Origin: JBEKCP01 sp049509515
Lineage (GTDB): Bacteria; Planctomycetota; Planctomycetia; Pirellulales; Thermoguttaceae
Assembly (NCBI GenBank): GCA_049509515.1
Contig: JBEKZV010000010.1
Span: 1-64,000, forward strand
Length of the DNA: 64,000 bases
Direction: 5' to 3'
The notes under the pieces are model-generated. The model searched no databases, was not told the origin of the DNA, and saw nothing but the letters and a program-made list of their open reading frames with translations. Position numbers and translations under genes: made by a program. Below are positions 49,896-59,269 of the stretch, in pieces (the stretch's first letter is position 1; each line of letters begins with the position of its first letter).

Positions 49896-50873
49896 CTACC
49901 CTTGGCCCGACATTTTCGGGAACAAATTACGGACCATGTCGATGGCGGCGGGCCCGACGAGGATCACGAAGATGCCGGGGAAGATGAACAAGACGAGGGG
50001 GAAGATGAGCTTGACGGCGGTTTTGGAGGCCTTCTCCTCGGCAAGCTGGCGCCGCCGGGTCCGCATGGAGTCGCTTTGCACCCGCAGGGCCTGGGAGACG
50101 CTGGCGCCGAATCGCTCGGCCTGGATGAGGACGGCGGCCAGGCCGCGGAGGTCGGCCACGTCGGTCCGCGTTCCCAATTCGCGGAGGGCGTCGGCCCGGC
50201 CCCGCCCCATCTGGAGCTGGAAGTTCGTGACGGCCAGCTCTTCGCTCAGCACGCGGTAGCTGTTTTTCATTTCATCGCAGACCTTTCGCATGGCCTGATC
50301 CAGGCCCAGGCCGGCCTCGACGCAGACGACCATCATGTCCAGGGCGTCGGGCAGGGCGAGGAAGATGGCCTGTTTGCGTTTCCTGCCGATCCAGCCGACG
50401 GTCAGGTCGGGGAGGTAGAAGAGGACGGCGGCGATGACCGCGGTCCAAAGCAGCGCGCCCAGGTCGGCCCCGCGCAGCAGCAGGGTGACGCCGCCCGCGC
50501 AGAACAGACCGACCATCAGCCCGGAGAACTTCAACCCCAGGAACAGGCCAACGGACCCTTCGCTGCGGAAGCCGGCGGCGTTCAAGCGGGTGCGGAGCTT
50601 GCCCATCTCCGCCGCGTTCTTGGGGGTCAACGGCTTGGTCAGGGCGGTGGTCCTGGCGAGGACCTTGGTGACGGTGTCCGATTGTTTCAGGAGGCTTTCG
50701 GCCTGCCGCTTGCGGCGCTGGCGGGGATTCTTCAGGTCGGCCAGGCGTTCCACGACCCGCGGCTTGCTGGCGGCGATCCGCTCCAGCGCCCACCAGGACA
50801 AGGCCGCGAACGTGCCGAACAGCGCCAGCGGCAGGAGGTCTACCAGGGTGAACAGGTTGTCGGCAAGGAGCAC
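49896..50873 (-). CDS. tadC: Tad pilus assembly protein TadC
   Basis: A 325-residue T2SS/Tad F-domain membrane protein. Helices at about 12-32, 110-130, 135-155 and 295-315 flank the conserved cytoplasmic block LPDALDMMVVCVEAGLGLDQ. It pairs with TadB as the inner-membrane platform moved by CpaF. The GTG at 50873 lies 6 bp after the TadB stop. An in-frame extension into tadB is possible but unneeded. Confidence 0.88.
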   Translation of the reverse strand: MLLADNLFTLVDLLPLALFGTFAALSWWALERIAASKPRVVERLADLKNPRQRRKRQAESLLKQSDTVTKVLARTTALTKPLTPKNAAEMGKLRTRLNAAGFRSEGSVGLFLGLKFSGLMVGLFCAGGVTLLLRGADLGALLWTAVIAAVLFYLPDLTVGWIGRKRKQAIFLALPDALDMMVVCVEAGLGLDQAMRKVCDEMKNSYRVLSEELAVTNFQLQMGRGRADALRELGTRTDVADLRGLAAVLIQAERFGASVSQALRVQSDSMRTRRRQLAEEKASKTAVKLIFPLVLFIFPGIFVILVGPAAIDMVRNLFPKMSGQG

Positions 50874-50878
50874 GGCGA

Positions 50879-51850
50879 TTAGACCTTGATGTTGACGATC
50901 TTGCGGATCACCAGGGCGCCGAGGACCTGCATGGCCACGGCGATGGCGAGCATCTTCTTGCCGGCCGGATCGGTGAACAGGACCGAGACGTACTTGGGAT
51001 TGAGCTCGTAGACGGCCAGGAGCAGGACCAGCGGCAGGCCCATCAGGACGACACCGGACATGCGTCCTTCGCCGGTCAGGGCCTGGACTTGGCCCCAGAT
51101 GCGGAAGCGGTCGCGGATCAGCGAGCTGATCTTGTCGAGGATTTCGGCCAGGTCGCCGCCCGTCTGCCGCTGGAGGATCACGGCCGTGGTAAAGAACTTC
51201 AGGTCGAGGTTGGGGACCCGGTCGCACAGCATCTTGAGGCTTTCGTCCAGGGGGATGCCCAGGTTCTGTTCCTCGAAGACGCGGTTGAATTCTTTGCTGA
51301 TGGGGGCGGGCATTTCGACGGCCACCGCGTTGAACCCGAAGGCGAGGCTTTGCCCGGACCGCAGGGCCCGGCCCAGCATCTCCAAGGCGTCGGGCAGTTG
51401 GCCGGCGAAGGCCTTCAGCCGCTTGCGGCGGCGATGGAGGACCCAGGTCGGCGGCAGCGCTCCCAGGACGAGGGCCGGCAGCGGAATCAAGGCGGGATGG
51501 GCCCGCACGACGGCCATCATCCCCGCGCCGCTGACGGCCAGGATCGCGGAGATCGCCACGAGCTTCCCCACGCTCAGCGAGACGTCCGCTTGCTCGAAGA
51601 GCAACTCGACGTTGCCGAAGCGTTCCAGGAGCGTATGGAGGAAGCCGGCGGCGTCGTCCAAGGGGCGGGCCAGCAGGCTGCCTTCCTTCAGGGTGCTACT
51701 GCGTCCGCCCTGCGGCGGGGCGGCGCCGGTCAGCAGGTCGAGGCGGTTTTCCGCGCGGGTGGCGCCCTTGCCGCCCATCAGCAGGGCCGCTCCCCCCACC
51801 AGGGTCGCCACGCCGAAAAACGCGATCATGCCCAAGAGCAACCCAGACAC
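50879..51850 (-). CDS. tadB: Tad pilus assembly protein TadB
   Basis: A 323-residue platform protein: N-terminal helix (MSGLLLGMIAFFGVATLV), a central helix pair (AISAILAVSGAGMMAVV, PLPALVLGALPPTWVL), then the F domain LPDALEMLGRALRSGQSL with ILQRQTGGDLAEILDKIS, and a C-terminal helix. The GTG start uses GGAGG that lies in a 14-bp direct repeat flanking an inverted-repeat element; the sequence duplicated is the end of cpaF, so the element's insertion preserved a ribosome binding site. Confidence 0.9.
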   Translation of the reverse strand: MSGLLLGMIAFFGVATLVGGAALLMGGKGATRAENRLDLLTGAAPPQGGRSSTLKEGSLLARPLDDAAGFLHTLLERFGNVELLFEQADVSLSVGKLVAISAILAVSGAGMMAVVRAHPALIPLPALVLGALPPTWVLHRRRKRLKAFAGQLPDALEMLGRALRSGQSLAFGFNAVAVEMPAPISKEFNRVFEEQNLGIPLDESLKMLCDRVPNLDLKFFTTAVILQRQTGGDLAEILDKISSLIRDRFRIWGQVQALTGEGRMSGVVLMGLPLVLLLAVYELNPKYVSVLFTDPAGKKMLAIAVAMQVLGALVIRKIVNIKV

Positions 51851-51853
51851 GCG

Positions 51854-51966
51854 CTAGTCCTCCAACACAGGAAAAGGGGACAGTCCCCATTTGCCGGAAC
51901 GGCCCGGAGGGTGCTTCGCACAAATGGGGACTGTCCCCTTTTTCCGCATGCCCTAGTCCTCCAACA
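51854..51966. repeat. GGGGACAGTCCCC element, copy 2, with 14-bp flanking direct repeats
   Basis: The element of 31994-32071 recurs here in inverse orientation, with core 51868-51952. CTAGTCCTCCAACA occurs exactly on both sides (51854-51867 and 51953-51966), as expected for a target-site duplication. The duplicated bases encode the last residues and stop of cpaF and, on the other side, the Shine-Dalgarno site of tadB. Confidence 0.85.
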
Positions 51967-53272
51967 TTACCCGCTCGCGGAAGGCGCTGGACGGCAGTCG
52001 GACCCCGGCCGACTCGAGCCGGGACATGAACGTCGGCCGCACGCCGGTGGCCAGGAATTTGCCGTGGGCCCGGCCCGTCTCGTCGACGCCCTCCTGCTCG
52101 AAGCGGTAAATGTCCTGCATGACGACCGTGTCCTGCTCCATGCCCACGACCTCGGTAATGTACGTGATCTTTCGCGGTCCGCCCTGCAGGCGGCTGGCCT
52201 GGACCACAAGGTCCACGGCGCTGGCGATCTGCGTCCGCATGGCTTTCAGGGGCAGCTCGAAGCCGGCCATCATGATCATGGTTTCCAGGCGGGCCAAGGT
52301 GTCGCGGGGCGTGTTGGCGTGGATCGTCGTTAGCGAGCCCTCGTGGCCGGTGTTCATGGCCTGGAGCATGTCCAGGGCCTCCGGCCCGCGGCACTCGCCG
52401 ATGATGATCCGTTCGGGCCGCATGCGCAGGGCGTTGCGCACGAGGTCGGTCGCCGAGATCGCCCCCTTGCCCTCGATGTTCGCCGGCCGCGTCTCCAGGC
52501 GGACCACGTGGTCCTGCTGGAGCTGCAGCTCCGCCGCGTCCTCGATGGTCACGATGCGGTCCGTGTTGGGAATGAAGCTCGACAGCGTGTTCAGGAGCGT
52601 GGTCTTGCCCGAGCCCGTCCCCCCGGAAATGATGATGTTCAGCCGGGCCTTGATCGCCCCCTCCAGGAGCATGACCATCTCCGGCGTGAATGCCCGGTAA
52701 TTCAAGAGGTCCTCGAGCTTCAGCGGGTTGGTGCCGAACCGCCGAATCGAGACGCACGCCCCGTCCAGCGCCAGCGGCGGAATGATCGCGTTGAAACGCG
52801 AGCCGTCGGACATGCGGGCATCGACCATCGGGCAGGTCTCGTCGACGCGCCGGCCCACCTTGGAGATGATGCGGTCGACGATCTGCATCAGGTGGTCGTT
52901 GTCGCGGAAGACCACGCTCGTCTTCTCGACCTTGCCGCGCCGCTCGACATAGGTGGCCTTCGGCCCGTTGATGAGGATGTCGCTGATGGTCGGGTCTTTC
53001 AAGAGCACCTCCAGCGGTCCCAGGCCGAACGTCTCGTCGAGCACCTCGCTGACCAACTGGTCGCGCTCCGTGCGGTTCAGCAGCGTGTCCTCGCTGTCGC
53101 ACAGGTGCTCGACGACCAGCCGGATCTCGCGGCGCAACACTTCGCCGTCCAGCTCGCCCACCTTCGTCAGGTCGAGCTTGTCAACCAGCTTGCTGTGGAT
53201 CCGCTGCTTCAGCTCCTCCAGGCTGTGATCCTTGGAGTCGGACGACCGCAGCGGCGGCGTTAGTCGCGGCAT
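51953..53272 (-). CDS. cpaF: Tad pilus ATPase CpaF/TadA
   Basis: A 439-residue secretion ATPase of the PulE/VirB11 superfamily. An N-terminal helical domain leads to the PAS-like domain (GLGPLEVLLKDPTISDILIN), then Walker A SGGTGSGKTTLLN (216-228), the VTIEDAAELQ Asp-box, Walker B-like RIIIGECRG (near 290) and the histidine region. It powers Flp pilin polymerisation. The cluster order cpaF-tadB-tadC is canonical. The 305-bp gap upstream holds only GGTGGCAGC microrepeats near 53434-53460. Confidence 0.95.
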   Translation of the reverse strand: MPRLTPPLRSSDSKDHSLEELKQRIHSKLVDKLDLTKVGELDGEVLRREIRLVVEHLCDSEDTLLNRTERDQLVSEVLDETFGLGPLEVLLKDPTISDILINGPKATYVERRGKVEKTSVVFRDNDHLMQIVDRIISKVGRRVDETCPMVDARMSDGSRFNAIIPPLALDGACVSIRRFGTNPLKLEDLLNYRAFTPEMVMLLEGAIKARLNIIISGGTGSGKTTLLNTLSSFIPNTDRIVTIEDAAELQLQQDHVVRLETRPANIEGKGAISATDLVRNALRMRPERIIIGECRGPEALDMLQAMNTGHEGSLTTIHANTPRDTLARLETMIMMAGFELPLKAMRTQIASAVDLVVQASRLQGGPRKITYITEVVGMEQDTVVMQDIYRFEQEGVDETGRAHGKFLATGVRPTFMSRLESAGVRLPSSAFRERVMLED

Positions 53273-53577
53273 GGATGGAACCCTGTCCGAATCTGCCGAC
53301 CTGCCATCAAGGCACGCTGGAACACATGGGGACGACCCGCACGGTCGGGCAGTCCGGGCGCTCCAGGAAAAGATAGCTTACGGAACGGCGGAAGGCAGTG
53401 GGCGGGGAGCAGTGGGCAGATCGCCGCGAGCGGGTGGCAGCGGTGGCAGCGGTGGCAGTGGTGAGAACAGTGGCAACGGGGTGGTGGGAGCCCGAGGCGT
53501 GACAGAGGTACGCGGCTGAGAGAAGAAACACCGCGCCCCGTGCTCGGTACGGGGTACTCAGTGCTCGCTGCGATCGC
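53273..53577. other. intergenic with GGTGGCAGC microrepeats
   Basis: Three to four tandem nonamers GGTGGCAGC/T near 53434-53460. Otherwise G-rich and without a gene signal. The interval separates cpaE from cpaF in the pilus locus. Confidence 0.6.
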
Positions 53578-54795
53578 TCACTTGCCGCTCTTGGCCGGCC
53601 AGAGCCGGAACAGGCCGCCCAGCGCGGACTTCTTCGCGCCGGCCTGCGGGCCCTCGGCCTTCGGCTCACCGCACAGCGCCGCCGCCAGGGCCACCAAGGA
53701 CTGGGTGACTGCCGCCTTCGGCGATTGCTCGATGACCGGGATGCCGTTGTTGCGGGCCTCGATCATCGTGCGGTAGTCGTTGGGAAGCTGCCAGAAGACC
53801 TCCTTGCCGATGGTTTCCTCCGCCTTCTTGAGGGTGATGTGGCCGGTCTCCAGGCCCGCGCGGTTGACGAGGATCTTGACCTTCTCCGCAATCCCGCCCA
53901 TCTGGTTGAACGACGTCATCAAGCGGACCACGTTCCGCAGGCACGGCAGGTCGAGCTGCGTGACCAGCAGGATGTGGTTGGCCATTTCCAGAGCGACCAT
54001 GTCCAGCGGGGTGTAGCCCTTCGAGAGATCGAGCACCAGGTGGGTGAAGGTCGCCTTCAGCAGTCCGATCACCCGCCGCAGGTCGTCGGCGCCCACCAGA
54101 CCGGCGTCCTCCAGTTGCACGGGGCGCGGCAGCAGGTACACGCCGGAGGCGTGCTTGGTCAACGACCGCTTCAGCAGGCTGAAGTCGAGGCGGGTGACGT
54201 TCTGGGCCACGTCGACCAGGGTGTAGTCGGGAATGGCGTCCAGGAAGATGTCGGCGTCCCCCAGGCAGAGGTCGAGGTCGACCAGGGTCACGGAGTTCTC
54301 CGGCCGCTGGGCCAGCGTGCAGGCGAGGTTGACGGCCAGGCTGGTGGTGCCCACCCCGCCGAGCACGCCCGCCACGGCCACGACCTGGCTGGCGCGGAGG
54401 CGGTTCTCGCCCGTCCCCAGCCGCCGCTCGCTGATCCGTCCCAAGGCGGCCAAGAGGTCCTCGATCCGCACGGGCTGGGTCAAGAACTCCTTGGCCCCCG
54501 CGCGGATCGCGCGGAGGATCAAGTGCCCGTCGTTGGAGGAACTCGTCACCAGCACCGCGCACCGCGGGGAGTTTTCCGCGATGCGGCCCACGAGATCCAG
54601 GGCCTTCTCCGGGTTGGCGTCCAGGTCCACCAGGCCGATGTCCGGGTTGGTCTGGCTCACCACGTCGCTGAAGAATTCGTAGCGGGAGCACTCCGCCTCC
54701 AGCCAGACCATGTCCATGCCCAAGAGCATGGCCTTCAGCGCCTCGCGCTTGGTGTCGTCAGGATCGACGATCGCTAGCCGCAGGACATTGGTCAT
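53578..54795 (-). CDS. cpaE: Tad pilus localisation ATPase CpaE/TadZ
   Basis: A 405-residue protein with an N-terminal receiver-like domain (LAIVDPDDTKREALKAML; Asp retained in IGLVDLDANP) and a C-terminal MinD/ParA-like domain whose deviant Walker A reads GGVGTTSLAVNLA (no Lys), typical of CpaE/TadZ, followed by VDLDLCLGDADIFLD. It positions the pilus machinery at the pole. The ATG at 54795 is the plausible start; a frame 19 codons longer exists. Confidence 0.9.
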   Translation of the reverse strand: MTNVLRLAIVDPDDTKREALKAMLLGMDMVWLEAECSRYEFFSDVVSQTNPDIGLVDLDANPEKALDLVGRIAENSPRCAVLVTSSSNDGHLILRAIRAGAKEFLTQPVRIEDLLAALGRISERRLGTGENRLRASQVVAVAGVLGGVGTTSLAVNLACTLAQRPENSVTLVDLDLCLGDADIFLDAIPDYTLVDVAQNVTRLDFSLLKRSLTKHASGVYLLPRPVQLEDAGLVGADDLRRVIGLLKATFTHLVLDLSKGYTPLDMVALEMANHILLVTQLDLPCLRNVVRLMTSFNQMGGIAEKVKILVNRAGLETGHITLKKAEETIGKEVFWQLPNDYRTMIEARNNGIPVIEQSPKAAVTQSLVALAAALCGEPKAEGPQAGAKKSALGGLFRLWPAKSGK

Positions 54796-55000
54796 GGCAA
54801 TTTCCCGCTCCCGCTGGCGCGAGAGGCGTCCAACCGTATCGCTCCGGATCATCAGGCCCCCGGCCCGACGCGCCTCACGCCCGGGCGGACCATGCTGGGC
54901 ACAGTGTGCGGGTCGCGCACGGCGGCGCCGCCGACAAAAAGGCCAGGACCAGCGGGCTACTGGGCGTTGGGCCGACCGGCTTTCCGTCGGCCCGGCCTCT

Positions 55001-56737
55001 TTACTCTACTACATCGTAGCCTGTGGGGCCGAGGAAAGGCGGCTCCGCGGGGCAGCCTCCGGGGCTCGCCTCGGCGGCGGGGGTGGCGGGCCCGGCGACG
55101 GGGATTTGCGGCCTGGAGGGGAGGTACGCATTATCGGGTCCCTGCGGCGCGGCGGGCGGGCTGCCCGGCGCCCCGGCCGGGATCCCCGCCGGGGTCGGGA
55201 CGCCCACGATCGGGGCGGGCCCGGCCGGGCCCGTCGCCTGCCCGACGGCCATGGCACAGCCGGCGGCGTCGGTCCCGTTGCCGGCGGGGCAGCAGCGCGG
55301 CACCTCCAGGTGCCCCTTGAAGAACAACTCGCAATCGCTGGGATCCGCGGTATTCATTCCCGGCCCGCACGGCGGCACCTGGCTGGCGTCCATCGCATCC
55401 ACGAACTCCGGCGTGACCAGCACCAGCAGCTCGATCTCGTTGAGTTTGTGCTGCTTCGTTCCGAACAGGGCCCCCAAGTACGGGATTTCGCTGAGCCACG
55501 GGATGCCGCTGCTGGTGGCATCGACTTGCTGCTGCACCAGCCCGGCGATGGCCAGCGTCTGGCCGGCCCGCAACTCCACGCCCGTCTCGACCTCGCTCAG
55601 CGTTATGGCGGGAATGCCCTGCACGCCGTTGGCGTCGTCCCGCTGGCTGACCCGCGGCCGGACCTCCAAGCGGATGCGGCCGCCCCCCAGCACGATCGGC
55701 ACGAAGTCCAGGCGGGTGCCGTACTCCTTCCAACCGACCGTCGTGCCGGTGATGTTGCTCGTCGTGTAGCCGAACTCGCCGCCGGAGGTGAAGTAGGCGG
55801 GCCGGCCGCTGATGGCCGTCAGGTTCGGCTCGGCGAGGACTTTCGACAGGCCGTCCTGGCGGAGGGCGCTCAGGACGCCGAAGAACGCGCTGTTGTTGTG
55901 GAACACGAAGGCGCTGATCCCCTGCTGGGGGCTGATGTTGATGGCGGGGATGCCGTTGGCCAGCGACGTCCCGATCAGGCCGCTGGCCCCCGACGCGAGC
56001 ACGTTGCCGTTGGTGACCTTGGCCCAATCGAAGCCGAAGTTCCGCAGCTTCGTCCGCGAGACCTGCATGAACTTGACGTGCAGGACGACCTGCTGCACGC
56101 CGCTGACGGTCATGTTGTTGATGATCTTGCCGTCGCCGTAAACGGCTTCGGCGATGGCGATGATCTTCGGGACGGCATCCTGCTGGTCGACGCTGCCTTT
56201 GATGATCACTTTCTGGCCGACCGGCGTCACCGTGAGGGCCGTCTTGGGAAACTGGGCGCGGAGCACCGCGCACAGTTGGCGGGCGTCGCCCAGGACCATG
56301 ACGTCGATGGTGTACACCTGTGTCTTGTCCGCACCCCAGAGGGTCACCCGGGTCAAACCCGCCTTCTTCGCGGCGATCTGCACCTGGTTGGGCGAGAGCG
56401 GCACCAGGTCCAGCACCTCCGGGTTGTCCACCTGCGCCTGGGGGATCTTCTGGTCGAGGGTCAGGATTCGGCTGGAGTTGACGGACATCTCCAGGTGGTC
56501 ATTGAGGGCCCGGACCCGATAGAGGAGCGGGGGCTGAGTGGCCGGCGGAGCGGCCGGCTCGACGTCGCCGGCCTGCGGGCTTGCGGCCGGGGCGCCGCCG
56601 GGCGCGAGCACCGCGGCCGGAACCGTACCCCGCGCGACAGGCGGCGGCTGCGCCCGCAACGGCTCCGCCGCCCCGAGAGCGCCCAATACCGCCAAGATAA
56701 CGCCCGGCAACCGCAACCTTCCTGGCATGTGCCTCAT
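55001..56737 (-). CDS. cpaC: Tad pilus secretin CpaC/RcpA
   Basis: A 578-residue outer-membrane secretin. Signal peptide, a Pro/Ala-rich linker, an N-terminal pilus-associated domain (LTLDQKIPQAQVDNPEVLDL), a BON-like segment (IKGSVDQQDAVPKIIAIAEA) and the secretin core (VLAEPNLTAISGRPAYFTSGGEF, split by the LxNLT motif, and WLSEIPYLGALFG with IELLVLVTPEFVD). A long Pro/Gly-rich C-terminal tail is atypical. GGAGGG lies 9 nt before the ATG. It forms the outer-membrane pore for Flp pili. Confidence 0.93.
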   Translation of the reverse strand: MRHMPGRLRLPGVILAVLGALGAAEPLRAQPPPVARGTVPAAVLAPGGAPAASPQAGDVEPAAPPATQPPLLYRVRALNDHLEMSVNSSRILTLDQKIPQAQVDNPEVLDLVPLSPNQVQIAAKKAGLTRVTLWGADKTQVYTIDVMVLGDARQLCAVLRAQFPKTALTVTPVGQKVIIKGSVDQQDAVPKIIAIAEAVYGDGKIINNMTVSGVQQVVLHVKFMQVSRTKLRNFGFDWAKVTNGNVLASGASGLIGTSLANGIPAINISPQQGISAFVFHNNSAFFGVLSALRQDGLSKVLAEPNLTAISGRPAYFTSGGEFGYTTSNITGTTVGWKEYGTRLDFVPIVLGGGRIRLEVRPRVSQRDDANGVQGIPAITLSEVETGVELRAGQTLAIAGLVQQQVDATSSGIPWLSEIPYLGALFGTKQHKLNEIELLVLVTPEFVDAMDASQVPPCGPGMNTADPSDCELFFKGHLEVPRCCPAGNGTDAAGCAMAVGQATGPAGPAPIVGVPTPAGIPAGAPGSPPAAPQGPDNAYLPSRPQIPVAGPATPAAEASPGGCPAEPPFLGPTGYDVVE

Positions 56738-56760
56738 CTTCCTTGACCCTCCCCGCCGTA

Positions 56761-57960
56761 TCAGGCGGGTTTTGGTGAATCGGGGGCCGGCCCCGCGTCC
56801 TTGCTCTTTTCCACGGTCGAGGCGGGTTTACCCGGCTCGTTCCCCTGCTTGCCTGGGGGGATGGCGTTTCGCCCCGGCTTGCGCCCCTCCGGCGGGGCAG
56901 ACTGGGAGGCCTCGGGCTGCCCGGGACCCTCTTTGGCCGAGTTCGCGCTGAGTCCCGTCGCCTTCCAAAAAGTCTGGTCCGCCGCGGCTGGGGGAGCCGG
57001 CCCGGCGGGCGTGTTGGAAGCGCTCTCCTGAAGCTCGACGTCGCGGACGTCCGCCCCTTTCAGGAGCCGCATGTTCCAGCGGGCCGCCTGCCGGGGCGGG
57101 GGCGATTCCTCCGACTTGCCAGCCATCTTCGCCTGGACCGACTTGAGATACTCCTTGAAACCCTTGTCCATCTCCTTCGGCGCCCGGCCCGTATTGGAAA
57201 CCAGCACCTCCCGCTCCCGGTGGGCGCCCTCGCCGTGGCTGAACAACTCCTGCGGCAGCGCGCCGGTGGTGGCCACTTCCTTGTCGTCCTCCGGACCGCG
57301 CATGATCAGGCGGATGGTTCCCAGCTCGCCGGCCAACGTCACCTTCTCGGCTTGCTGGGGCGTGACCAAGAGCGAGACCGTCGTCGCCTGAATCGACTTT
57401 GTCGCCTGGCCCGTCGTATCCAGCCCGTACACATCATTGACGGCAAAGACTTTGATGTCTTGGAGGATCGTCTTGGTGGTGGTTTCCGAGATTCCCATTC
57501 CCGCGTTGCGTTGGATGTACACCTGGAGATCGACGCGGGTTCCCGGCAGGATCAATCCATGGTGGATCGTCACCGGGTCGACCTTGACGGATACGACGCG
57601 ATACCCCTTGGGAATCAGCTCGTCGGACCGCTCGCCCAACCCGTGGCCGAACAGTTTTTGCTCCAGGAGCGGCTCCCCCACGTAGAAGTGGACGCGGGCG
57701 CCGCGGCCCTCGACATCCTCGGTCCGAACCAGCGCCCCGGCCGGGACCTTGTCCTTGTCCCAGTCCTCCAGCTTGATCATCTCGGCGGTCACCTTGCTAC
57801 CCAGCGCGATCTCCTTTGTGGCCACGTAAATGGCCTGCCTCTCGACGGTTGCAGCAGGCTTGTCGTTGGACCGCCGGCCCACGACCTGCGTGATGCCCAC
57901 GGAAGCCACCAGGCCGCAACCCAGCGCTAGCAACAGAAGAGCAATGGACTTGCCTCGCAT
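56761..57960 (-). CDS. cpaB: Tad pilus assembly protein CpaB/RcpC
   Basis: A 399-residue periplasmic protein with an N-terminal membrane helix (SIALLLLALGCGLVASVGI), an SAF domain (YVATKEIALGSKVTAEMIKL, then GEPLLEQKLF) and the RcpC region (GYRVVSVKVDPVTIHHGLI, then PGTRVDLQVYI). The last 150 residues are Pro/Lys-rich and disordered, longer than usual. It ends 23 bp before the secretin start, as in canonical tad operons. GAGGGGG lies directly before the ATG. Confidence 0.92.
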   Translation of the reverse strand: MRGKSIALLLLALGCGLVASVGITQVVGRRSNDKPAATVERQAIYVATKEIALGSKVTAEMIKLEDWDKDKVPAGALVRTEDVEGRGARVHFYVGEPLLEQKLFGHGLGERSDELIPKGYRVVSVKVDPVTIHHGLILPGTRVDLQVYIQRNAGMGISETTTKTILQDIKVFAVNDVYGLDTTGQATKSIQATTVSLLVTPQQAEKVTLAGELGTIRLIMRGPEDDKEVATTGALPQELFSHGEGAHREREVLVSNTGRAPKEMDKGFKEYLKSVQAKMAGKSEESPPPRQAARWNMRLLKGADVRDVELQESASNTPAGPAPPAAADQTFWKATGLSANSAKEGPGQPEASQSAPPEGRKPGRNAIPPGKQGNEPGKPASTVEKSKDAGPAPDSPKPA

Positions 57961-58301
57961 GACCCCCTCAACTTGATATCTTTTAGGGAATCGTCTCAGG
58001 ACGCATAACTGGCGTTGCCGTCAATTGCGCTCTTCCGTTTACAAACATTGGCGAAGGAACCTTTGGAACTTGATTGAAAGGCCACCGCCCGGTAACTCTC
58101 GCCACGGCGGCGCAATCAGCACCTTGCCTCCGCTCGGCTGATCGAGCGGGGAAGGCGCAGCCGCGGCTCATCACCGATTTATTCGGCACAATTGGCACAC
58201 TTTCCCCAGTTTTCCACATTCACTTCTTGCCGGGCATCCTGCCGGCCGAGGGTCTAGCAGCCCAGTGGCGCTCCCCATCCTGCCCATCTGCCCCTGTCGA
58301 A
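57961..58301. other. intergenic, nothing recognised
   Basis: 341 bp between the prepilin peptidase and CpaB genes. It probably contains the cpaB promoter, but no confident element was assigned. Confidence 0.4.
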
Positions 58302-58868
58302 CTAGATCAGCATCCCACTCCACACGAAATAGGCGATCGTGCCCAGGGCAATCGGAATTCCATAGGGCAACAACATCATGGAACTCTTCCGCTCGGCGGC
58401 GATGGCCGAGAGTTTGGCCGGGTCCCGGATGAGAAGGATCTCGTACAGGATTCCGCGGAACTGCACCCAGTGGCGATGCCATTGCCGCCGGACGAGGACC
58501 ATGCCGACGGCCAGTACGCCGCCGACGACGGCCGAGACGCAGAACGCATAGCATGTGGTGGTGCCCCAGACCCAGGCGCCGACGCCGGCCAGGAGTTTCA
58601 CGTCGCCGGCCCCCATGCCCCCGATGGCGTAGGCCGGCAGGAGCAATGCCAGGCCGACGGCCGTGCCCGTCAGGCTCCACGCCAGGCCCTCCCAGCCGTA
58701 GCCGATTGCGCTGAGGGTCCAGCCGCCGATGACCAACGGGAAGGTCAGCCAGTTGGGGACCCGGAGCTTCCAGCCGTCAATCATGGCCGCCAGCACCAAA
58801 ACGGCGCTGAGCAACCAGACTTGCCAGTGGTCGATCAAGGCATCCGGCAGCGTGGGGGCCAGGCTCAT
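58302..58868 (-). CDS. prepilin peptidase TadV/CpaA (A24 family)
   Basis: A 188-residue membrane aspartyl protease with about six helices. The catalytic pair is Asp in AMIDGWKLRVPNWLT and the GxGD motif in GGMGAGDVKLLAG. It cleaves Flp prepilins; its likely targets are the two pilins just upstream. GGAG lies 7 nt before the ATG, and it follows a 35-residue membrane peptide gene by 21 bp. The C-terminal region (KSSMMLLPYGIPIALGTI) matches the family. Confidence 0.9.
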   Translation of the reverse strand: MSLAPTLPDALIDHWQVWLLSAVLVLAAMIDGWKLRVPNWLTFPLVIGGWTLSAIGYGWEGLAWSLTGTAVGLALLLPAYAIGGMGAGDVKLLAGVGAWVWGTTTCYAFCVSAVVGGVLAVGMVLVRRQWHRHWVQFRGILYEILLIRDPAKLSAIAAERKSSMMLLPYGIPIALGTIAYFVWSGMLI

Positions 58869-58889
58869 TTTGCACTCCGTAGGGATCGG

Positions 58890-58997
58890 TCATCGCCAGC
58901 TCGCCAACAGGCCGATCCAGGCCCCGACCACCGAGACCAGGCAGACGATCGTTTCGGCTGCGGCTTGGGTCAACTCGATGGGGATGAGCGGATTCAC
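58890..58997 (-). CDS. 35-residue membrane peptide
   Basis: A very short frame: GTG start with AGGAG 7 nt upstream. It encodes NPLIPIELTQAAAETIVCL and a closing hydrophobic run VGAWIGLLASWR, i.e. one transmembrane helix. It is transcribed directly ahead of the prepilin peptidase. It may be a small pilus-locus subunit or a leader peptide. It lacks the Flp cleavage site (G/E-E-Y). Confidence 0.5.
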   Translation of the reverse strand: MNPLIPIELTQAAAETIVCLVSVVGAWIGLLASWR

Positions 58998-59155
58998 GGC
59001 CAACTCCTGAGGGCGACCGGCGGCTGGGCCGAGTGCGTGTCTCTACTGAAGCTTAGGTCACGAAAGCTCGGCGGGCGGGGTCTTAGGTCGTTAGGTCTTT
59101 GGCCTTAGGTCTCTGGCGGCGGCCCAAGACCCAAGACCCTTGCAGCAAGAAAGGC

Positions 59156-59193
59156 AATCCCCCTTGGCAGCCGTGGGGGCGCCAAGGGGGATT
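59156..59193 (-). terminator. hairpin downstream of flp pilin 1
   Basis: AATCCCCCTTGGC and GCCAAGGGGGATT form a perfect 13-bp stem with a 12-nt loop, about 80 bp past the pilin stop. The following minus-strand bases are TGCCTTTCTTG, a weak T-tract. The near-identical hairpin at 59849-59884 follows pilin 2. Confidence 0.55.
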
Positions 59194-59269
59194 TCCGGTT
59201 TTTGCCGTGCCACGCGCCGGGCCACATCGGGCCCGGCGGCGCGGATCGAGCCGCGGTGTGGACGAGAGC

